From: CAZEJS01 sp964512645
Lineage (GTDB): Bacteria; Actinomycetota; Geothermincolia; Fen-727; Anoxymicrobiaceae
NCBI GenBank assembly: GCA_964512645.1
Contig: CAZEJS010000018.1
Location: forward strand, 1 to 57,255
DNA: 57,255 nucleotides
Reading direction: 5' to 3'
Part shown: positions 51,583 through 57,255 of the stretch, piece by piece
How the letters are laid out: every line of letters starts with the position of its first letter
Position numbering within the stretch: position 1 is the stretch's first letter
Position numbers and translations under genes: made by a program
The notes under the pieces: model-generated
Databases searched by the model: none
Told to the model about the DNA's origin: nothing
The model's input: the letters and a program-made list of their open reading frames with translations, nothing else

Positions 51583-51710
51583 AACAAAGAACATCGGGCC
51601 CGGGCCGGGACGTCTCTGCCGTCCGGGTCCCCGCACGGCGGCGCCGGGATCCCGTCGGCGCACAGAGCGGCCGGAGTCACCGGGCCCGCCCGCGCGAACG
51701 GCGTGTGCAC

Positions 51711-53708
51711 ATGCGAAACTCGAACGACAACCAGGCCCGTACGGCCTCCGTGGACGTCGGAGGAACGTTCACCGACCTCGTCGCGGTGAGCGATGACGGC
51801 CTTGTCGCCCTGAAAGTGCCGTCCGTTCCCGCGGCGCCCGAACTGGCGGTCATCGACGCCCTGGAGCTGGCGGGGGCCTCGGGGGCGCCTTTGATCCACG
51901 GCTCGACAGTCGCCACCAACGCGGTACTCGAGCGCAAGGGAGCGCGCACGGCGTTCGTCACCACCAGGGGATTCGGCGACATGCTGGAGATCGGCCGGCA
52001 GGAACGCGCCCGGCTCTACGACCTTCGCGTCGAGAAACACGTCCCCCTGGTCGGAAGGGCGATGTGCTTCGAAGCGAAGGAGCGCCTTGCCCCTGGCGGG
52101 CAGGTCCTGGAGCGGCTTACCAGGTCCGAGGCCCGGCGCATCGCCCGTGAGTGCGCGGCCCGGGGCGCGGAGTCCGCCGCGGTCTGCCTCCTCTACTCCT
52201 TCGAGGACCCCTCGCACGAGCACCTGCTGCGCGAGGAGCTCGAGAGGCTCGGCATCAACACCTCGGTGTCCAGCTTCGTCCTGCCGGAGTACCGGGAGTA
52301 CGAGAGGGCAAGCACCACCACGATGAACGCGTTCGTGTCGCCGATCATGGACGGCTACCTCTCCAGGCTCGAGCGAGCCCTTGGCGGGAGCCCCCGGGTG
52401 CGGCTGATGCACTCCGCGGGCGGCACCACATCGACGGGGATGGCGCGGCGGCGCGCGGTGGACCTGGTGCTGGGCGGACCGGCCGGAGGGGTTGTCGCGG
52501 CCCGCTGGCTCGCCGGCTCCCTGGGCCTTGGAGACGTCATCAGCTTCGATATGGGCGGGACCTCCACGGACGTGTCGCTCATCACCGGGGAGCTCATGTC
52601 CGTTACCCGGGGCACCAGCATCGCCGGCCTGCCTGTAGCCCTGCCCATGGTGGACATAAACACCATCGGCTCCGGGGGCGGCTCCATAGCCTACCGCGAC
52701 AGGGCCGGCGTGCTCAGAGTAGGTCCCGAAAGCGCCGGCGCCGTACCCGGGCCGGCCTGTTACGGGAACAGCGAGCTGGCCACGGTCACCGACGCCAACG
52801 TGGCGCTCGGCCGCCTCGAACCCTCCTGGTTCCTGGGGGGCAAGATGCCACTTCACCCGAAGAGGAGCCTGGCCGCTTTCGAGCGGCTCAAGGGCGACGA
52901 CGGGGCACTGGCGGCGGCCGCGGCGGCGCTGGACATCGCCCTTTCGCAGATGGAGGCGGCGGTCAAGCAGGTCAGCGTCGAGCGGGGCCACGACCCCGGG
53001 GAAGCCACGCTGGTCGCCTTCGGGGGCGCGGGCCCCATGCACGCGTGCGAACTCGCGGAGAGGCTGGACATCCCCCGGGTGCTGGTGCCGGTGTTCCCCG
53101 GTCTCTTCTCCAGCATCGGCATGCTCCTGGCGGACTCGGGGCGGGACTACACGCGCACGGTCCTGGTGCGCCCCGACGCGCCGGGCATCGAAGCACTTGC
53201 CCGCGCTTTCGGGGAGATGGAAGCCCTGGCCGGCCGGGAAATGTCCGAAGAGGGGTTCGCTCGCAGGCGCCTGCGCTTCACGCGGAGCCTGGGGATGCGC
53301 TACCGGGGACAATCCCACGAGCTGGAGGTCGCCATCCCCAGGCTGACTACGGGGAGCGTGTCAAAACACTTCGAAGAAGCCTACGCCGCCTCTTTCGGCT
53401 ATACGCTGGACGCCGGCGAGATCGAAGTGGTCAGCGCCAGGCTGAGCTGCCGCGTCCCCGGAGAGGGGCTTCCCTCCCTGGCACCCGCCCGCGGCAGCAG
53501 GAGCCCTTCCCCTCCCCTGGAACGGGTGATGCATTTCGGCGGAGCCGCCCACAAAGGCAGGGTCTATTCGAGGTGGGACGTGCCCGCGCGCAGGCGCATC
53601 GCCGGTCCCGCGGTCATCGCCCAGGAGGACACGACCACCGTGGTCCCGCCGTCGTGGAGCGCCTCCCTCGACGTGATGGGGAACCTGGAGCTGGAGGTCC
53701 GCCGGTGA
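51711..53708 (+). CDS. hyuA: hydantoinase/oxoprolinase subunit A
   Basis: About 665 aa. The ASKHA ATPase-like N-terminus reads SVDVGGTFTDLVAV, then STVATNAVLERKGARTAFVTTRGF, and the ATP-site SFDMGGTSTDVSLI further on. The family includes 5-oxoprolinase, N-methylhydantoinase and acetone carboxylase A; these open cyclic amides using ATP. The exact substrate is unknown. Start is uncertain: ATG at 51711 and GTG at 51705 both lack a clear ribosome site. The stop overlaps hyuB as GTGA. Confidence 0.9.
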   Translation: MRNSNDNQARTASVDVGGTFTDLVAVSDDGLVALKVPSVPAAPELAVIDALELAGASGAPLIHGSTVATNAVLERKGARTAFVTTRGFGDMLEIGRQERARLYDLRVEKHVPLVGRAMCFEAKERLAPGGQVLERLTRSEARRIARECAARGAESAAVCLLYSFEDPSHEHLLREELERLGINTSVSSFVLPEYREYERASTTTMNAFVSPIMDGYLSRLERALGGSPRVRLMHSAGGTTSTGMARRRAVDLVLGGPAGGVVAARWLAGSLGLGDVISFDMGGTSTDVSLITGELMSVTRGTSIAGLPVALPMVDINTIGSGGGSIAYRDRAGVLRVGPESAGAVPGPACYGNSELATVTDANVALGRLEPSWFLGGKMPLHPKRSLAAFERLKGDDGALAAAAAALDIALSQMEAAVKQVSVERGHDPGEATLVAFGGAGPMHACELAERLDIPRVLVPVFPGLFSSIGMLLADSGRDYTRTVLVRPDAPGIEALARAFGEMEALAGREMSEEGFARRRLRFTRSLGMRYRGQSHELEVAIPRLTTGSVSKHFEEAYAASFGYTLDAGEIEVVSARLSCRVPGEGLPSLAPARGSRSPSPPLERVMHFGGAAHKGRVYSRWDVPARRRIAGPAVIAQEDTTTVVPPSWSASLDVMGNLELEVRR

Positions 53709-55261
53709 GCCGTGACACCCTTGGCCTGGAGGTCTTCCGCAACATGGTCGGCTCGGTGGCCGCGGAGATGGGCGGCGCGCTTCACCGTACCGCCTTCTCC
53801 CCGAACATCAAAGAACGCAGGGACCACTCCTGCGCGGTGTTCGACCCCGACGGCAAGCTGGTGGCCCAGGCGGAACACATACCGGTGCACCTTGGCGCCA
53901 TGCCCGAGACGGTGAGGGAAGTGCTCAACACCGTGGAGCTGCGCCCCGGGGACCTGGTGGCCTGCAACGACCCTTTCGCCGGGGGGACCCACCTGCCGGA
54001 CATCTCCATGGTGTCCGGTGTTTTCGAGAAGGGCCGAATGATCGCCCTGCTGGCAAGCCGGGCCCACCATTCGGACGTGGGGGGTTCCTCGGCCGGCTCC
54101 CTGGGGCTGGCGAGCGAAATATACCAGGAGGGCCTGGTCCTTCCGCCGGTCCGCCTCCTGAGCGAGGGCAGGCTGCAGGGGGACCTGCGGGCCGTCATCT
54201 GCTCCAACTCCCGCAGCCCCTTCGAGCGCGCGGGCGACCTCGAGGCCCAGGTGGCCGCCCACAACGTCGGGGAGAGGCGCATACTGGCACTGGCGGCCCG
54301 TTACGGAAGAGAGGGGCTCGCCGGCCGCTTCGCCGACCTCATGGATTACTCGGAAGATCTCACCAGGCTCGCCCTGGGCGACGTGCCGGACGGCGAGTAC
54401 TCCTTCACCGACCACCTCGACGACGACGGGTTCGGCAGCAGGAACATCCCAGTCAGCGTTCGCGTGGAGATTGCGGGGACGGAAGCCGTGGTCGATTTCC
54501 AGGGCACCTCTCCGGCGGTCGAGGGGCCTTTCAACTGCCCGCGAGCGGTGACCCGCTCGGCCGTATTCTACGTCTTCAGGTGCATCACCGGGGAGAACAT
54601 CCCGGCCAACGACGGGTGCCTCAGGCCGATCGACATCCGCATACCCCCCGGAAGCCTGCTGGACGCCAGGCGGCCTTACGCCGTGGCGGGCGGGAACGTG
54701 GAGACCTCCCAGCGGATAGTGGACGCCCTGCTCGGCGCGCTCTCCGCCGCGCTTCCGGGACAGGTCCCGGCCGCCAGCTACGGCACGATGACCAACCTGG
54801 CCATCGGCTCGGTGCCCGGCTCCCGCGACGGCTTCGCTTACTACGAGACCATCGCCGGCGGAACCGGCGCTCACCCGGGCGGGCCGGGCTCGAGCGGCAC
54901 CCAGGCGCACATGACCAACACGCTCAACACCCCGGTCGAGGCCCTTGAGTACGCTTACCCCCTGCGGGTGGTCCGCTACCGGGTCCGCGGGGGATCCGGA
55001 GGGAGCGGCCGGCACAGGGGCGGCGACGGGCTCGAAAGGGAGATCGAGATCCTCGACGAGGCATCCGCCACCATCCTTTCGGACCGCCGCGAAACCCGGC
55101 CCTGGGGTCTCGCCGGTGGCGGAGACGGCAGGCGCGGTCGGGACACCATCATCTCCGGTGGTTCGGAGAAACGCCTGCGGTCGAAGTGCCGGGTGAGGCT
55201 GAGGCCGGGCGACCGGCTGCGGATCAAAACGCCCGGGGGCGGCGGCTGGGGCGCGCTATAA
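53705..55261 (+). CDS. hyuB: hydantoinase/oxoprolinase subunit B
   Basis: 518-aa partner of HyuA. It shows LEVFRNMVGSVAAEMGGALHRTAFSPNIKERRDHSCAVFD, NDPFAGGTHLPDISMV, ASRAHHSDVGG and the C-terminal GGSGG.GRHRGGDGLEREIEI, all typical of the B subunit, with a glycine-rich end. The Asp and His motifs bind metal in relatives. GTG start (53705-53707) overlaps the hyuA stop and is behind GGAGGT. Convergent with the cupin gene at 6 nt distance. Confidence 0.93.
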   Translation: MSRDTLGLEVFRNMVGSVAAEMGGALHRTAFSPNIKERRDHSCAVFDPDGKLVAQAEHIPVHLGAMPETVREVLNTVELRPGDLVACNDPFAGGTHLPDISMVSGVFEKGRMIALLASRAHHSDVGGSSAGSLGLASEIYQEGLVLPPVRLLSEGRLQGDLRAVICSNSRSPFERAGDLEAQVAAHNVGERRILALAARYGREGLAGRFADLMDYSEDLTRLALGDVPDGEYSFTDHLDDDGFGSRNIPVSVRVEIAGTEAVVDFQGTSPAVEGPFNCPRAVTRSAVFYVFRCITGENIPANDGCLRPIDIRIPPGSLLDARRPYAVAGGNVETSQRIVDALLGALSAALPGQVPAASYGTMTNLAIGSVPGSRDGFAYYETIAGGTGAHPGGPGSSGTQAHMTNTLNTPVEALEYAYPLRVVRYRVRGGSGGSGRHRGGDGLEREIEILDEASATILSDRRETRPWGLAGGGDGRRGRDTIISGGSEKRLRSKCRVRLRPGDRLRIKTPGGGGWGAL

Positions 55262-55267
55262 CGCTGA

Positions 55268-55600
55268 TCAGACCGTCCGGGCCTCCCCTTCGCCGTAAAG
55301 GACATCGTCTTCGCTGGCGTAGCCGAAGTCTATCTCCAGCACACGGCCGGGCCTGGCGCCGGCCTTGATGCGGTGCGGGGTACCCGCGGTGATGACGAAC
55401 TCGTCGCCCGCCTTCGGGTGGTGGACTTCGTCCCCGATGCGGACCTCCAGGCCGTCGTCGACGATGACCCACATGTCGTCCCTGAGCCGGTGGAAGTGAA
55501 GGCTGGTCTCCCGGTTCTCGGCGATTATCAGCATCTTGACCGTGCAGACCTGGTTGAGCGTATAGGTCCTTATTACTCCCCAGGACTTCTCAAGTATCAT
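55268..55600 (-). CDS. cupin-domain protein (mannose-6-phosphate isomerase type II-like)
   Basis: 110-aa single cupin barrel. TSLHFHRLRDDMWVIVDDGLEVRIGDE corresponds to cupin motif 1 (HxH...E position replaced by a DD) and AGDEFVITAGTPHRIKAG to motif 2, giving three His and acidic metal ligands. The pattern follows the C-terminal half of bifunctional mannose-1-phosphate guanylyltransferase/isomerases. A catalytic role is unproven. ATG at 55598-55600 overlaps the stop of the mini-gene before it. Confidence 0.8.
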   Translation of the reverse strand: MILEKSWGVIRTYTLNQVCTVKMLIIAENRETSLHFHRLRDDMWVIVDDGLEVRIGDEVHHPKAGDEFVITAGTPHRIKAGARPGRVLEIDFGYASEDDVLYGEGEARTV

Positions 55601-55766
55601 CGTCGCCCGCCCCGCCGCGCTTCCTGCGCTCGAGCTGTTCGTCCATCTCCCGGCGCGCATCCCGCCTGCGCGCCTCTTCCCGGCGGTCCTGCTCCCTGCG
55701 CGTCGGCGGCGCCGTCGGCTTGCGTATGCTCCTGTAGAGGTCCCCGAGGCGCCTGGATCCGTTCAT
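55590..55766 (-). CDS. 58-aa highly charged mini-gene
   Basis: Short frame from ATG 55764-55766 to TGA 55590-55592 with GGGGG seven nt before the ATG. The product (58 aa) is about half Arg, Asp and Glu, with REEARRRDARREMDEQLERRKRG forming a probable charged helix and no recognisable domain. Its end overlaps the cupin start by 11 nt, so it may couple translation of the cupin. A TATAAT (55787-55792) sits upstream on the same strand. It is too short for confident calling but the ribosome site and overlap support it. Confidence 0.55.
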   Translation of the reverse strand: MNGSRRLGDLYRSIRKPTAPPTRREQDRREEARRRDARREMDEQLERRKRGGAGDDDT

Positions 55767-55786
55767 GGGCCATCCCCCTTTTCTTG

Positions 55787-55792
55787 ATTATA
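55787..55792 (-). promoter_or_regulatory. -10 element upstream of the mini-gene and cupin
   Basis: Perfect TATAAT on the minus strand about 21 nt before the mini-gene ATG, without a matching -35. A TATACT on the plus strand overlaps it and could serve the hydrolase gene. Confidence 0.4.
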
Positions 55793-55836
55793 CTACCCGT
55801 ATCGCAGTTACTTCCCTGCCCGGGAGGCGCCTGGTT

Positions 55837-56613
55837 ATGGAACGGAACGTTATCCAAACGGCCGCGGCGCTGCTGCCCGCCCTGCGGGAGGCGCGCAGGA
55901 GACGGGAGCCGGCCGGTGAGCTGTACTCGGTCCCGGTGCGCTCCGGCGACGGGATCGATCTCTCCTGCACCATGGTCTTCAAAGACCCGTCCCGGGCAAT
56001 CGTGGTCGCACACCCGGCGGTGGTGGGCTCCCGGTACAGGCAGGTGGTATCCCTGGTGGACGAGCTGTCCCGCTCGTACTCGGTGCTCTCCTTCGATTTC
56101 CGGGGACACGGGCGGAGCGGGGGGAGGTGCCGGCCGGGCTTCAGCGGCCCGGCGCTCGACCTCGCCGGCGTCGTCGAGCGCGCCCGGGGCCTGGGTTTCC
56201 TGAAGGTCGGGGTGGCGGGGTTCTCCATGGGGGCGGGTGCGGCCTTCCTCGCGGCGGCCGCCGGCTCGCAGATAGACGCCCTGGTGTCGATAGGATGCCC
56301 CCCGGCGTTTCCTGACATGGCCGCCTTGAAACGCCACCCGGCGCTCTTCCGGGTCGTAGCCCGGGCACTGGGGCTCAGGCTGGACCCCCGCGGCGACCGC
56401 GGGCCCTCGCCCATGGACGTCGCGAAGGACGTCGGCCCGATGCCGAAACTGCTGTTCTTCGGGGAGTGGGAGGTCTGCGGCGAAGAGGAGATCAACCGCT
56501 TCGTCGCCGCCCTTCCCGGGCCCCTAGAGTCGGTCAGGGTGGAGGGCGCCTGGCACGCCGACCTCGGCGGCCGCGAGCCGGAGGTGCGCCGCTGGTTCGA
56601 GCGCTGGATCTGA
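55837..56613 (+). CDS. alpha/beta hydrolase
   Basis: 258-aa soluble hydrolase. An N-terminal helical stretch is followed by IVVAHPAVVGS (oxyanion region), LSFDFRGHGRSGG, then the nucleophile elbow GFSMGAG with the catalytic Ser, and a C-terminal His in GAWHADLGG. The acid is less clear: the usual position near LLFFGEWEVC offers Glu. Substrate unknown. The ATG at 55837-55839 follows GGGAGG; a longer in-frame start at 55765 overlaps the minus-strand mini-gene promoter and adds no family residues. Confidence 0.85.
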   Translation: MERNVIQTAAALLPALREARRRREPAGELYSVPVRSGDGIDLSCTMVFKDPSRAIVVAHPAVVGSRYRQVVSLVDELSRSYSVLSFDFRGHGRSGGRCRPGFSGPALDLAGVVERARGLGFLKVGVAGFSMGAGAAFLAAAAGSQIDALVSIGCPPAFPDMAALKRHPALFRVVARALGLRLDPRGDRGPSPMDVAKDVGPMPKLLFFGEWEVCGEEEINRFVAALPGPLESVRVEGAWHADLGGREPEVRRWFERWI

Positions 56614-56635
56614 ATGGCGGGTGCGATAAACGAGG

Positions 56636-56664
56636 TTGCCGAAAACGCCCGGGTTCGCTATCAT
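56636..56664 (+). promoter_or_regulatory. tRNA-Gln/tRNA-Glu promoter
   Basis: TTGCCG (56636-56641), 17-nt spacer and TATCAT (56659-56664), 14 nt before the mature tRNA-Gln 5' end. Good position and spacing for a stable-RNA promoter. Confidence 0.7.
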
Positions 56665-56678
56665 CGAGTTCATTCCGC

Positions 56679-56752
56679 TGGGGGATCGTCTAGCGGTAGG
56701 ACACTGGACTCTGGCTCCAGGAACGAGGGTTCGAATCCTTCTCCCCCAGCCA
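56679..56752 (+). tRNA. tRNA-Gln (anticodon CTG), CCA encoded
   Basis: Acceptor TGGGGGA/TCCCCCA, D-arm TCGTCTAGCGGTAGGAC, anticodon stem CTGGA/TCCAG with loop CTCTGGC giving anticodon CTG, T-arm GAGGG-TTCGAAT-CCTTC, discriminator G and encoded CCA. It reads CAG codons, which fits a GC-rich genome. First of two tRNAs in one unit. Confidence 0.95.
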
Positions 56753-56793
56753 GATATGTCCGGGGAGCGGGTCTTCCCGCTCGCAAGAAACGT

Positions 56794-56871
56794 GGCGCAT
56801 TCGTCTAGCCTGGCTCAGGACGCCGCCCTCTCAAGGCGGTAACAGGGGTTCAAATCCCCTATGCGCCACCA
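56794..56871 (+). tRNA. tRNA-Glu (anticodon CTC), CCA encoded
   Basis: Acceptor GGCGCAT/ATGCGCC, anticodon stem CCGCC/GGCGG with loop CTCTCAA giving anticodon CTC, T-arm AGGGG-TTCAAAT-CCCCT, discriminator A and encoded CCA. It reads GAG codons. Its 3' end is directly followed by AT-richer DNA with a recombinase fragment, so it is a likely integration site. Confidence 0.93.
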
Positions 56872-56873
56872 TT

Positions 56874-56894
56874 GGCTTTGATAAGCCTTTTGTT
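56874..56894 (+). terminator. tRNA operon terminator
   Basis: GGCTT-TGAT-AAGCC stem-loop followed by TTTTGTT, three nt after the tRNA-Glu CCA. The 5-bp stem is short but position and U-tract suit a terminator. Confidence 0.55.
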
Positions 56895-56951
56895 GCCTCT
56901 GGCCATCGGTGAAAGCACTGCCCGAAATCGTGCAAGGCGGTGGTGTTTTTT

Positions 56952-57248
56952 ATGGCCGAAAACAAGTGGGAGATGGCAAGGCAGGACTATCTGCTGGCAA
57001 AAGCACTCCAGGGACTGAGTCAGAGGACCATGGATGACTACGACACCTATACCCAGAAGTTTCTTGCTTACCTCAACAACAACAACCTTGAATTCACAAC
57101 TTCCTCGATTCGTAGTTATCTTGCTTCCCTCGATGTAAAACCAGTCACTCTGGGTATTCGGATCAAGGTCTTAAGGACATTTTGCAGATGGCTGACTGAT
57201 GTTGGAGTTGACCCGCTTTCATTGACACCTCCGTATGAGAGACACTAG
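56952..57248 (+). pseudogene. tyrosine recombinase, N-terminal core-binding domain only
   Basis: 98 codons from ATG 56952 ending in TAG at 57246-57248. The protein (MAENKWEMARQDYLLAKALQG, then SQRTMDDYDTYTQKFLAYL and LGIRIKVLRTFCRWLTDVGV) has the four-helix SAM-like DNA-binding domain of XerC/D-type and phage integrases. It stops where the linker to the catalytic domain (with the RHRHY residues) should begin, so it is truncated, or a frameshift or further frame continues past the window. A GTG at 56940 could extend it by four residues. Codon use is AT-richer than all other genes here, and it lies next to tRNA-Glu, both signs of a mobile element. Confidence 0.75.
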
Positions 57249-57255
57249 GTCTCTG

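Noticed and set aside
52151..55261. 1036-codon frame covering part of hyuA and all of hyuB
   Set aside because: Only the part after 53705 is HyuB; the earlier part is an out-of-frame shadow of hyuA.

Overview
The window looks like one assembled contig of a GC-rich bacterium, probably a deep-branching, uncultured actinobacterial lineage. The evidence is the strongly GC-rich coding DNA, a PBP1 with C-terminal PASTA repeats, a dcw cluster running mraZ-to-ftsQ-ftsZ without ftsA, an L27 without the cleavable N-terminal extension typical of Firmicutes, a MurE with the DNPR signature of meso-diaminopimelate enzymes, and an arginine operon with its own ArgR. The 16S fragment is too short to place by eye, so the phylum is an inference. 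The contig begins inside a 16S gene and ends just after a recombinase fragment beside a tRNA, both places where assemblies often break.

Layout. 1-355: 5' end of 16S rRNA (minus) with its promoter and a structured leader. 639-6705: tyrS, a bifunctional PASTA-PBP (plus), then a minus group of a NIF3-like protein, an alkyladenine DNA glycosylase and a small unknown protein. 6783-15238: complete arginine operon argCJBDFRGH (minus) with an ArgR-type operator over its promoter. 15357-20341: proA, proB, obg, a receiver-only response regulator, rpmA, rplU. 20504-24364: RNase G/E, a DUF2344-type protein and a large radical SAM protein. 24518-43008: a full division and cell-wall (dcw) cluster on the minus strand, in transcription order mraZ, rsmH, ftsL, ftsI, murE, murF, mraY, murD, ftsW, murG, murC, murB, ddl, ftsQ, then two adjacent, diverged ftsZ genes.

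43339-55600 is accessory metabolism: an SCP2-like protein; an orphan acetolactate-synthase-like ThDP enzyme (plus); a minus-strand set of a degenerate-GGDEF protein, a HisC-like aminotransferase and three soluble glycosyltransferases, two of them tandem paralogues; a hydantoinase/oxoprolinase HyuAB pair (plus); a cupin with a 58-codon charged mini-gene overlapping its start; and an alpha/beta hydrolase. 56636-56894: a tRNA-Gln/tRNA-Glu unit with promoter and terminator. 56952-57248: the N-terminal half of a tyrosine recombinase in visibly AT-richer DNA, the probable edge of an integrated element at tRNA-Glu.

Functionally the core is anabolic and envelope-centred: glutamate to arginine and to proline, peptidoglycan precursor synthesis (MurB-G, Ddl, MraY), polymerisation (PBP1, FtsW/FtsI) and the division ring (FtsQ, FtsL, two FtsZ). 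The most promising unexplained items are the FtsZ pair with an unusual AT-rich leader, a perfect palindrome inside the murE promoter spacer, the 16S leader terminator, and the glycosyltransferase/HisC/degenerate-GGDEF cluster. Many genes start at TTG or GTG, often within a 4-nt overlap with the stop codon of the preceding gene, and one apparently starts at CTG.
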